From positions 1 to 56,795 of the forward strand of contig CALXYI010000041.1 of the NCBI GenBank assembly GCA_944392935.1: a DNA stretch of 56,795 nt. Direction: 5' to 3'. The notes below the pieces were generated by a model. That model saw only the letters and a program-made list of their open reading frames with translations. It was not told the origin of the DNA and did not search any database. Each line of letters starts with the position of its first letter. The stretch's first letter is position 1. The position numbers and the translations under genes are program-made. Source of the stretch: an uncultured Spirochaetaceae bacterium. Lineage in GTDB: Bacteria > Spirochaetota > Spirochaetia > Sphaerochaetales > Sphaerochaetaceae. Positions 1 through 6,907 of this stretch are shown here, in pieces.

Positions 1-3
1 AGC

Positions 4-32
4 AAAAAGGGAACAGACCGAAGCCCATTCCC
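4..32 (-). terminator. Rho-independent terminator of the HTH gene
   Basis: Read on the minus strand this is a 10-bp stem (with G-T wobbles) closed by a TTCG tetraloop and followed by five Ts. It starts a few bases after the stop codon of the HTH gene at 39-266, so that gene ends its own transcript and is not the cut-off start of a longer transposase frame. Confidence 0.75.
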
Positions 33-38
33 CTGCTA

Positions 39-266
39 TCAACCGGCATCGTCGCTGAACCTGAATGCCCAGGCAGTATCCCCTGAGGCATACCGCCTCC
101 TGTACTCCCGCACAGTGTACATATTCAGCCCAGTCTCACGCGCCGTCTTCTTATATCCATATCCCTTCTCGAAGAGATCCAGGCACTCATGCCTCTTATC
201 AGAAGGCACCCATGACCTCTTCACAGCGGAGGATCTTTCCGACATAGTCATCTGGATTTCCTCCAT
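39..266 (-). CDS. Small orphan helix-turn-helix protein, transposase-OrfA-like
   Basis: A 75-residue basic protein. Its middle (about residues 20-60) resembles the helix-turn-helix of IS3-type OrfA and terminase-like regulators: a KGYGYKKTARETGL helix pair followed by TVREYRRRY. Such domains bind DNA; IS3 OrfA is normally followed by an overlapping OrfB integrase. Here no OrfB follows and a strong terminator comes immediately after the stop. The start is fixed by a GGAGG eight bases before ATG. It lies downstream of the phase-variable lipoprotein in the same orientation, behind that gene's terminator. It may be a domesticated IS remnant or a small regulator; the sequence alone does not decide. 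Confidence 0.6.
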   Translation of the reverse strand: MEEIQMTMSERSSAVKRSWVPSDKRHECLDLFEKGYGYKKTARETGLNMYTVREYRRRYASGDTAWAFRFSDDAG

Positions 267-270
267 TCTG

Positions 271-298
271 AAAGAGGCACACCCGAGAGCGTGCCTCT
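271..298 (-). terminator. Hairpin terminator after the lipoprotein gene
   Basis: Perfect 8-bp stem AGAGGCAC/GTGCCTCT with a 10-base loop on the minus strand, followed by only three Ts. It lies 20 bases after the lipoprotein stop codon. The short T-run suggests leaky termination, which could let some transcripts run into the HTH gene. Confidence 0.5.
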
Positions 299-318
299 GT
301 ATTCAGTCACATTATAAC

Positions 319-1104
319 TCAGTTGCTACTTGCAGGATCACTTGCAGGTTCACCTGATGTTATAAGATCTGCAGAAAGATTGACATTTGCTTCCTTGAAC
401 CTTGCAATAGCAGCCGCTGCCTCTTCTGTTGTAGCAAAAGTCGTACCAGTGAACACGAAAATTCCAGCCTTTTCAGAATCAGAAGTCTTATTAGACCCTT
501 CAACAACAACCGTATCTGCAACCTTCTCCATCTCAATATAACCATCAAATGTAACATTGCTTACCTTATAATCAGTAACCATAGCAGATGAATATACCGG
601 CCTATCTGTCTTCGTGATTGTTGCATTCTCAATTACTGTTCCTGTTGTTACATTTGTGTCAAGAAGAATGCCCATTGCAAAGTCGTTACCTGTTATTGTT
701 CCATTCCTGAATGCAAAATTGTTTGCCCTTGAGTTAATAACACCCCAAGCTGTTCCTGTAGCTGTAATATCAATGCCATCAATCACAACATTTTCTGCAG
801 TGACAGTAATGAAACACTCAGAAGATGGCTCAAGTACTCCATTCAGAACAATAGCAGAATCATCATCAGCACCCTTCACTGTAACTGCATGATCGATTAC
901 TATTGGATTATCAATATTTTTGGAAATCTCAAGTTCGCCTACAACTGTGATTTCCTTAACTGAATCATTGGCAAGGTAATCAGCTAACTGTGTAGCGCTG
1001 TAAGCTACTACCTTGCTGATGTCTGTCGATGTGCTGTTTTCACATGCAGTGAATGCAAAAAGCATCATAGCAGCCAGAAGAGTAACGAAAATTGTCTTCT
1101 TCAT
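319..1104 (-). CDS. Beta-helix-like lipoprotein under a G-tract promoter
   Basis: A 261-residue protein with a lipoprotein signal peptide: Lys2-Lys3, a hydrophobic core and a lipobox FTAC with the lipidated Cys at 21. The mature part is Thr/Ser/Asn/Val-rich with repeated short strand-turn patterns (VVIDGIDITATG, FRNGTITGNDF, VIENATITKT) typical of right-handed parallel beta-helix (pectate-lyase-like) folds. No catalytic motif is recognised. I chose ATG at 1104 because GGAGG lies eight bases upstream; a TTG two codons earlier sits too close to it. The gene is clearly AT-richer than the rest of the window, which suggests a transferred or fast-evolving surface gene. Expression is probably set by the G-tract promoter at 1141-1178. 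Surface exposure and ligand are inferred or unknown. Confidence 0.75.
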   Translation of the reverse strand: MKKTIFVTLLAAMMLFAFTACENSTSTDISKVVAYSATQLADYLANDSVKEITVVGELEISKNIDNPIVIDHAVTVKGADDDSAIVLNGVLEPSSECFITVTAENVVIDGIDITATGTAWGVINSRANNFAFRNGTITGNDFAMGILLDTNVTTGTVIENATITKTDRPVYSSAMVTDYKVSNVTFDGYIEMEKVADTVVVEGSNKTSDSEKAGIFVFTGTTFATTEEAAAAIARFKEANVNLSADLITSGEPASDPASSN

Positions 1105-1140
1105 TTTCAAATCCTCCAGATTATTGAAATCTATGGGTAG

Positions 1141-1168
1141 ATTATCCCCCCCCCTCTGGGGTTGTCAA
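1141..1168 (-). promoter_or_regulatory. Promoter of the lipoprotein gene with a G9 spacer
   Basis: On the minus strand a perfect -35 TTGACA (1163-1168) is followed, after 16 bases, by a -10 GATAAT (1141-1146). The spacer contains most of a run of nine Gs, whose first G is also the first base of the -10 box. Adding one G would bring the spacer to the optimal 17 bp and losing one would bring it to 15, so slippage in the tract would directly change promoter strength. The -35 word read the other way is TTGTCA, so the site could also feed the divergent DUF4186 gene, but I see no good -10 there. Confidence 0.75.
1146..1154. repeat. Homopolymer C9/G9 tract inside the promoter spacer
   Basis: Nine consecutive C on the plus strand (G on the transcribed minus orientation), lying between the -35 and -10 boxes of the lipoprotein promoter. 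Tracts of this length are prone to slipped-strand mispairing. Confidence 0.95.
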
Positions 1169-1169
1169 T

Positions 1170-1178
1170 CCCCCCCCC
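1170..1178. repeat. Second homopolymer C9/G9 tract, just upstream of the -35 box
   Basis: A second run of nine C (G on the minus strand) ends one base before the TTGACA. It occupies the position where an UP element or an activator would sit, so length change here could also alter promoter activity. Confidence 0.95.
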
Positions 1179-1206
1179 TATCATTTAGTGCTATTTTTCT
1201 GATAAA

Positions 1207-1620
1207 ATGAAATTATGGGTTTTATGCGCTATGACCGATGAAGACTGGAAAGCACTTCAGGAAAGGCTCTCTCGCTCAGCTTTCAGGAGCAGGTTCCATC
1301 TCTCTGCGGAGGACAAGGACTATGTCCTGAAGAAGGGAATGGATGTGATCGGAGCCCATGCATCAGACTTCGTGGACAAGCGTCTCAGGCCGCGATCCCC
1401 TGTCAACGACGGAAAGCAGACACCGATGAAAGGACATCCTGTGTTCATTGCACAGCATGCCACCGGATGCTGCTGCAGAGGCTGCCTTGGGAAATGGCAT
1501 CACATACCGCAGGGAAGGGATCTTACGGATGACGAATGCTCCTATATAACCTCGGTGCTCATGAGGTGGATAAGGAAGGAAATGGAAGGATACGGGGACA
1601 CATCCCCTTCCCTCTTCTGA
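1207..1620 (+). CDS. DUF4186 family protein
   Basis: A 137-residue protein matching the DUF4186 family over nearly its whole length: an FRSRFHL block, HASDFVDKRLRP, NDGKQTPMKGHPVFIAQHAT, and a Cys-rich GCCCRGCLGKWHHIPQG block followed by a C-terminal helix. The clustered Cys and His residues look like a metal site, but the biochemical function of the family is not established. The first ATG (1207) has no Shine-Dalgarno; an internal ATG at 1231 (MTDEDWKAL) would give 129 residues and fits the usual family length better, so the start is uncertain. It is divergent from the lipoprotein and convergent with the threonine aldolase gene, whose stop codon is six bases away. Confidence 0.8.
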   Translation: MKLWVLCAMTDEDWKALQERLSRSAFRSRFHLSAEDKDYVLKKGMDVIGAHASDFVDKRLRPRSPVNDGKQTPMKGHPVFIAQHATGCCCRGCLGKWHHIPQGRDLTDDECSYITSVLMRWIRKEMEGYGDTSPSLF

Positions 1621-1626
1621 AGAGCA

Positions 1627-2664
1627 TTACCCCAATGAATCCAGAATGATATCCAGGTTCCTTATATCGTCATCGGAAACAGCCCATGTCGTAACGAATC
1701 TTGCCACTATATGCGTCTCATCATACCTGAGCCAATAACGATATATGACGCACTTGGCAAGTCTGTCCGCATAAGAATCGGCAAGAATAGCGAAGACCTG
1801 ATTCGTCTCGACTGGCATCCACAGACGGATGCCATGCTTCTGAAGCACCTGGGATATCCTGAAAGCCTGTTCCACCCCGCGCTTTGCGATTCTGGAATAA
1901 AGATCGTCGCTGAACAGTGCCTCGAACTGAACGCCTAGGAGCCGGCCTTTTGCGAGCAGTCCGCCCTGGCGTTTCATTATGGTGCTGAAATGTGCGGGAG
2001 CTTTGCCAGAAGGAAAGACAACCGCCTCTCCCAGCAGCGCCCCATTCTTCGTTCCGCCTATATAGAAGACATCACAGGATCTCGCTATATCAGGCAAGGA
2101 GAGATCCGAAAGCGGCGAGGCAAGGCCATACCCCAACCGAGCTCCATCGATATAAAGGAGAAGACCGTATTCACGGCATACCCCAAGAATATCCGCGAGC
2201 TCCTCCTTGCTATACAAAGTGCCCATCTCTGTTGGAAAGGATATGAAGACCATTCCGGGATAGACCATCTGGAATCTATTCGGATCGCTATGGAATGACC
2301 GGAGATAGTGTACAAGATCGGAAGACGATATCTTCCCGTTCCTCTGCTTGATCGGGAGAATCCTATGCCCAGAGCTTTCTATCGCCCCTGCTTCATGGGT
2401 ATTTATATGCCCGGATTCCGCAGCAATCACACCTTCCTCCGACCGCAGCATGGAATCGATGACCGTCTTATTGGCAACAGTCCCGCCTGTAATGAAATAA
2501 ACCTGTGCGGTCGGATCATGGCAGGCGGAGCGTATCCTATCCGCGGCTAGAACACAGTGCTCATCGTCGCAATAACCGGCCGTGCATTCATGATTTGTCT
2601 CAGCTATCCGCTTCAGGACATCAGGATGCGCACCTATCGAATAATCGTTTGCAAATGAAAGCAT
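1627..2664 (-). CDS. ltaE: Threonine aldolase-like PLP enzyme
   Basis: A 345-residue PLP-dependent enzyme of the Beta_elim_lyase family, similar to low-specificity L-threonine aldolase, which splits L-threonine and related beta-hydroxy amino acids into glycine and an aldehyde. The PLP lysine is Lys206 in GGTKNGALLGE, Asp173 in YIDGARL should contact the PLP pyridine nitrogen, and His86 in ESGHINTHEAG fits the ring-stacking His of the family. I start at 2664, not at an upstream ATG, because GAGG lies eight bases before it and the start then falls 10 bases after serC. It is the last gene of the FAD oxidoreductase-tctCBA-serC operon, so its real substrate may be a product of the imported compound instead of threonine. 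Confidence 0.85.
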   Translation of the reverse strand: MLSFANDYSIGAHPDVLKRIAETNHECTAGYCDDEHCVLAADRIRSACHDPTAQVYFITGGTVANKTVIDSMLRSEEGVIAAESGHINTHEAGAIESSGHRILPIKQRNGKISSSDLVHYLRSFHSDPNRFQMVYPGMVFISFPTEMGTLYSKEELADILGVCREYGLLLYIDGARLGYGLASPLSDLSLPDIARSCDVFYIGGTKNGALLGEAVVFPSGKAPAHFSTIMKRQGGLLAKGRLLGVQFEALFSDDLYSRIAKRGVEQAFRISQVLQKHGIRLWMPVETNQVFAILADSYADRLAKCVIYRYWLRYDETHIVARFVTTWAVSDDDIRNLDIILDSLG

Positions 2665-2674
2665 CTGCTTTTCC

Positions 2675-3766
2675 TCATGCTGTATGCTCCTTCTCGAAGG
2701 ATGACAGGAAATCAACGAGCCTTTCCACTCCTTCCAGAGGCATGGCATTGTATATGGAAGCTCTCAACCCTCCCACAGAAGGATGGCCAGCAAGGCTTTT
2801 GAGTCCGTTCTGCCTGGCCTGTGAAGCAACTTCAGTATCCAGATCCGGATCACCTGTACCGAAAGGAACATTCATAATCGATCTATATTTCCTTTCCACC
2901 CTGTTATGGAACAGTGCAGATGAATCCAGGAAATCATAGAGATGATCTGCTTTCCGCATATTCCTCCTGTGGATTTCCTCCAGTCCTCCATTTTCGAGAA
3001 GATACCGTATCACCTTCCCACAGCAATACACCGACCAGGTATTCGGAGTGTTATATCCGGAATTCGTCCTTGCATGGGTATCGTATCTAAGATAAACGGG
3101 AATCCTGCTATCAAGATCCGTCCTTATGAGATCCTCCCTTATTATGACAATCGACATGCCTGCTGGCCCTACATTCTTCTGGACTCCAGCCCAGATCATC
3201 CCATAGTCCCTGACATTGCAGGGTTTCGACAGGAACATCGAGGATTGATCTGCAATCAGCGGATATCCTTTCGTATCCGGCAGCTTATCCCAAGCGACGC
3301 CATTCACTGTCTCATTCTCACAGATATAAACATAATCCGTGTCTTCAGGCAGGATCAGATCCGAGCAATCAGGGATATATGTATATCCTCGATCCTTGCT
3401 GGAAGCCGCGACAATGACCTCCCCAAAGCGACGAGCCTCGTCCGCTGCCTTGCCTGACCATAGGCCAGTATCGATATAAACACACTTTCCTGTCCTTCTG
3501 AGATTCAGGGGGACCATTGAGAACTCCAGCGTTCCGCCACCCTGGATGAACAAGACGCGGTATTCATCTGGAATGGACAGCAGCAGCCTCAGGTCTGCTT
3601 CAGTCTGCCTGGCTATTGATCTGTAATCCTCAGATCTGTGCGACATTTCCATGACGCACATTCCAGTGCCCCGATAATTCAGCAGTTCATCCTGGATCTC
3701 CTCAAGAACGGCGTCAGGCATCATTGCCGGGCCAGATGAGAAGTTGTAGATTCGTCCATGTTTCAT
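2675..3766 (-). CDS. serC: Phosphoserine aminotransferase-like protein
   Basis: A 363-residue class V aminotransferase of full SerC length. SerC converts 3-phosphohydroxypyruvate and glutamate to phosphoserine and 2-oxoglutarate. Visible hallmarks are the NFSSGPAMMP start, EMSHRS, FIQGGGT, IADQSS with the PLP Asp173, and the PLP lysine at 197 in AGVQKNVGPAG. GAGG seven bases before the ATG fixes the start. It lies 10 bases after tctA and 10 bases before the threonine aldolase gene. Neither serA nor serB is in the window, so this copy may serve serine supply or may transaminate a related hydroxy-oxo acid derived from the transported substrate; the latter is inference. Confidence 0.88.
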   Translation of the reverse strand: MKHGRIYNFSSGPAMMPDAVLEEIQDELLNYRGTGMCVMEMSHRSEDYRSIARQTEADLRLLLSIPDEYRVLFIQGGGTLEFSMVPLNLRRTGKCVYIDTGLWSGKAADEARRFGEVIVAASSKDRGYTYIPDCSDLILPEDTDYVYICENETVNGVAWDKLPDTKGYPLIADQSSMFLSKPCNVRDYGMIWAGVQKNVGPAGMSIVIIREDLIRTDLDSRIPVYLRYDTHARTNSGYNTPNTWSVYCCGKVIRYLLENGGLEEIHRRNMRKADHLYDFLDSSALFHNRVERKYRSIMNVPFGTGDPDLDTEVASQARQNGLKSLAGHPSVGGLRASIYNAMPLEGVERLVDFLSSFEKEHTA

Positions 3767-3776
3767 AGCGGTTCCT

Positions 3777-5282
3777 CTATCTGGCTCTTATCCTCAGGAC
3801 CAGTTTCCTGATCGGTGAGGCAAACAGCAGCAAAGCTGTTATCAGCAGCAGGACGATGCAGGCAGGCCTTTCGAAGAAATATGCAAATATATGACCATCG
3901 GAAAGCGCCATGGTACGGAGGAAATTCTCTTCAATCATGTTCCCGAGAATCAGAGCCAGCACCAGTGGGAACAATGGGAAATCCGCACTGACAAACAGAT
4001 ACCCGATGATCCCGAAAAGCATTATAAGGAATACATCGAACAGATTGTTGTTCGACACATAGATCCCCAAGGAAGCCAGGACTATGACAGTAGGGATAAG
4101 AAGTTCCTTACGGACAAGTGTCACCTTCCCGAAATAAGGGGCAACGAAGATACCGACAAACAGAAGGAATGTCGCTGATAATATCAGGCTGAGCAGGATG
4201 ACCTCAGTAGTAACCAATCCCTCTCCCCTGAATAAAGCCTGCCCTGGCTGTATACCGAGCATCATCAATCCGCCAAGGACAACCGCTGCGGTTGCACTGC
4301 CCGGTATTCCGAACATAATCGTCGGTATCAATGCTCCTCCTATGACACTGTTATTCGAGGACTCTGTTGCGATGATGCCTTCAGGACATCCTTTTCCGAA
4401 TTCCTCCGGAGTCTTGGATATCTTCTTTGCCTGCGCCCATGAAACAAAGCTTGCAGTCGTTGCCCCTACGCCAGGCACCAATCCGATGAACAGGCCGAGC
4501 ATGCATGAATACAGCAGCGTCTTCCACCCTTTGAGGGTCAGGATTATCCCTTCCCATCGGCTCCCCTTCAGCTCCTGCATCGTGGATATCCCTGAATCCT
4601 GGCTTCGCAGGAGCTTAAGCATCTCGGCTATTCCGAAAAGCCCTATCAATGCCGGGAGGAATCCGAAACCATCAAACAGATAGATCGAGCCGAAGGTGTA
4701 CCTCTGCTGGGCATTGACCGGAGAGATGCCTACAGTGCAGAGCATAAGGCCGAAGAAGCCTACAATCAGTCCCTTCAATACGGACTTTCCCGTCGCGGCA
4801 GTGATGCATGTCACCCCGATTATCGCAAGCAGGAAGAATTCGGGTGTGCCGAATATAAGTATGAACCTTGAAAGGAACGGCAGGACGAGAATGAGGATCA
4901 TCGGAGATATGATCCCGCCGATGAATGAGGCAAATGCGGAAATGGACAATGCGGTGATGGCCTTTCCTTTCTTGCTCATAGGGAATCCATCCATAACCGT
5001 TGCAGCTGCAGATCCGGTCCCCGGTACATTTATGAGGATCGCGGAAACGCATCCTCCGAATTCTCCTCCCATGTATATAGATACGAACATGCTCAGCGCC
5101 GCAGCAGGATTAACGCGCATCATCAAGGGAATCATAAGCGCAATCCCAACGGTCGCTCCGATGCCGGGGATAGCCCCTACCGTAAACCCTATGATGGATC
5201 CGAGCAAGCATGATAACAGGCATATAGGAGAGAAGAGCTCTCCCAAAGCCATCGGAAGTGTCGCAAGAATAGACTCAAACAT
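3777..5282 (-). CDS. tctA: Tripartite tricarboxylate transporter, large permease TctA
   Basis: A 501-residue polytopic membrane protein of the TctA family, the large (about 10-12 helix) subunit of TTT transporters, which import carboxylates using a periplasmic binding protein and an ion gradient. Typical signatures are the N-terminal GAIPGIGATVGIALMIPL repeat unit and its internal counterpart GLVPGVGATTASFVSW, the twofold-repeated motif of the family, plus GIPGSATAAVVLGGLMMLG. The start has GAGG six bases upstream. It follows tctB by 11 bases and precedes serC. The substrate cannot be read from sequence; known TTT systems carry citrate, tartrate, tricarballylate, terephthalate or other mono- to tricarboxylates. 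Confidence 0.95.
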   Translation of the reverse strand: MFESILATLPMALGELFSPICLLSCLLGSIIGFTVGAIPGIGATVGIALMIPLMMRVNPAAALSMFVSIYMGGEFGGCVSAILINVPGTGSAAATVMDGFPMSKKGKAITALSISAFASFIGGIISPMILILVLPFLSRFILIFGTPEFFLLAIIGVTCITAATGKSVLKGLIVGFFGLMLCTVGISPVNAQQRYTFGSIYLFDGFGFLPALIGLFGIAEMLKLLRSQDSGISTMQELKGSRWEGIILTLKGWKTLLYSCMLGLFIGLVPGVGATTASFVSWAQAKKISKTPEEFGKGCPEGIIATESSNNSVIGGALIPTIMFGIPGSATAAVVLGGLMMLGIQPGQALFRGEGLVTTEVILLSLILSATFLLFVGIFVAPYFGKVTLVRKELLIPTVIVLASLGIYVSNNNLFDVFLIMLFGIIGYLFVSADFPLFPLVLALILGNMIEENFLRTMALSDGHIFAYFFERPACIVLLLITALLLFASPIRKLVLRIRAR

Positions 5283-5293
5283 AGAACGCCTCG

Positions 5294-5785
5294 CTAGAAG
5301 AAGATCCTGGTAAGATCAATCAGCACGCCCCTGCTTAGGGTCATTCCCATAAGCTTCTGGAAAGCAAGGACAATCGCTGCATTGACAAGGAAAAGACATA
5401 CAATCCCCTTTGTGCTCCTATAACGAAAGCAAAGAGGATATATGATGGCAAATACTGCCGAGGTCAAGAGGAAGCCAAAAAGCCAGACACACACAAAATA
5501 AGCGAAGAAGAGAACAGCAGAGACAATCACCTGCTTATTGAATGGAGAATCCTCCCCTTCCATCTTTTCCGCTGTTTTCCCGTCCTCAGACTCAGGACCG
5601 AATAAGGATCTGAGGAAATAAACTACCGTACAGATAAGAGCCGCGCCGGACGTAAGCCTGGGAAACAGTTCATCGCCATCTGAGAACGAAAAAGATACTA
5701 TGAAGAAATATGCTGAGACAATGAATATGAACAGCAGGCATACGAATTCAAGCGGTGATTCGAATTTCTCTATGATTCTTTTCAT
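5294..5785 (-). CDS. tctB: Tripartite tricarboxylate transporter, small subunit TctB
   Basis: A 163-residue membrane protein with four predicted hydrophobic segments, the size and layout of TctB, the small membrane subunit that pairs with TctA. Sequence conservation in this family is low, so the call leans on position between tctC and tctA. The start at ATG 5785 was preferred over an upstream TTG because the longer frame would run through the intergenic hairpin at 5804-5829; the Shine-Dalgarno before it is weak, fitting lower translation of the permease than of the binding protein. Confidence 0.88.
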   Translation of the reverse strand: MKRIIEKFESPLEFVCLLFIFIVSAYFFIVSFSFSDGDELFPRLTSGAALICTVVYFLRSLFGPESEDGKTAEKMEGEDSPFNKQVIVSAVLFFAYFVCVWLFGFLLTSAVFAIIYPLCFRYRSTKGIVCLFLVNAAIVLAFQKLMGMTLSRGVLIDLTRIFF

Positions 5786-5803
5786 TTTTCTACCGTTTTC
5801 TAT

Positions 5804-5829
5804 CCCAGCGGGCCATAAAGGCCGCTGGG
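5804..5829 (-). promoter_or_regulatory. Intercistronic hairpin between tctC and tctB
   Basis: The minus-strand transcript carries a GC-rich inverted repeat CCCAGCGGCC / GGCCCGCTGGG (one bulged G) with a short AT loop. It has no T-run, so it is more likely an mRNA-stabilising or processing element than a terminator. It would protect the 3' end of the tctC message and raise the binding protein over the permeases, as is common in binding-protein operons. Confidence 0.6.
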
Positions 5830-5851
5830 GAGTCAGGATCAAGAACGAAGA

Positions 5852-6886
5852 CTAGACATCGAGGTCAACTGATTCATCCACGATAAGGGAATTGCTCAGT
5901 ATCTCAGCCACCTCTGCACTATCAGAGAAGATGACAGGAAGGTTGCGTCCTTCTGCGAAGGATACCAGCTCCGGATCCTGCACAGCTTCCTCAACGACAC
6001 TTGCCAGATACTCCTGGATTTCCTCAGGCAAGCCGGGAGGTGCGAAGATGCAGCGGCTGAGGATAGTCAGGCTCTCAATCGATGGATATCCATAATCAGC
6101 CCCATAAGCAGGAAGATCAGGGAATGTCGGGAAGCGTTCATCCGAAAGGGCAACTATCGGCTTGATCTCTCCATCGGTATAAGCCGTGATGAAAGCATTT
6201 GATGGGACAACGCCTACATCGATCTCATCACGGAGAAGCGCGGCAACAACATCACCGCTTCCACCATAGGTAATCACGGTCTTGAAATCCATGCCTGTCT
6301 GCTGCTTGACAAGGTTTATGGCTATATGGCCGGCATCTCCCTTTCCAGGAGTCCCGATCGTACTGATTTCACCATCCTGATAAGCCTTGATCAATTCAGG
6401 GAATGTATCATAGGGAAGATCGGCCCTTGCGATGATGCAGATGACATCACTTGAATAACCGGCAATCGAGGTAAGCGTGCTCATATCATAATCCGGCTTC
6501 TGGCTGAGATACGCAATCTGCTCTCCTGGCGGATTCGAGGCTACCAGGGTATAGCCATCAGGCTTCGCATTGAGTGCGACTCCTATCCCCCTAAGGCCGG
6601 AAGCGCCATCAATATTATTGATCACCACAGGCTGTCCCATCACCTTATACATGGATTGGGCAAGCTGCCTGCAGAAGACATCAGTTCCGCCACCAGCCTT
6701 CAGGGGGACTATAAGCTCAATCTGCCTATTGGGATAAACCGTTCCATCTGCCAAAGTGATGGTCCTGCCATTTCCCGTTTCAATAAGAAGACCTTCATCG
6801 GCTTCAGAAGAGCCAGAAGCAGCAAGCATAGCAGGGACAAGCAGCAGAACCATGAGGAAAGCAATCACAATCCTTTTTCTCATCAT
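5852..6886 (-). CDS. tctC: Tripartite tricarboxylate transporter, periplasmic binding protein TctC
   Basis: A 344-residue extracytoplasmic solute receptor of the TctC/Bug family. An N-terminal signal peptide (RKR, then a hydrophobic stretch ending AMLAASG) is followed by a Ser/Glu-rich linker and the family signature YPNRQIELIVPLKAGGGTDV. Bug proteins bind carboxylates through two beta-strand-turn motifs; the first is the PLKAGGGTD loop, the second lies near GTPGKGDAGH. No lipobox Cys is present, so the mature protein should be soluble in the periplasm. GGAGG nine bases upstream supports the first of two consecutive ATGs. It sits 21 bases after the FAD oxidoreductase gene, with a hairpin after its stop. 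Confidence 0.92.
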   Translation of the reverse strand: MMRKRIVIAFLMVLLLVPAMLAASGSSEADEGLLIETGNGRTITLADGTVYPNRQIELIVPLKAGGGTDVFCRQLAQSMYKVMGQPVVINNIDGASGLRGIGVALNAKPDGYTLVASNPPGEQIAYLSQKPDYDMSTLTSIAGYSSDVICIIARADLPYDTFPELIKAYQDGEISTIGTPGKGDAGHIAINLVKQQTGMDFKTVITYGGSGDVVAALLRDEIDVGVVPSNAFITAYTDGEIKPIVALSDERFPTFPDLPAYGADYGYPSIESLTILSRCIFAPPGLPEEIQEYLASVVEEAVQDPELVSFAEGRNLPVIFSDSAEVAEILSNSLIVDESVDLDV

Positions 6887-6907
6887 AATCAGAATCCTCC
6901 TTTTGAA

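Noticed and set aside
1141..1178. Dismissing the C9 runs as assembly artefacts
   Set aside because: Homopolymers can be miscounted by one, but two separate runs flank a perfect -35 box in a sensible layout, so the tracts themselves are very likely real; only the exact length is uncertain.
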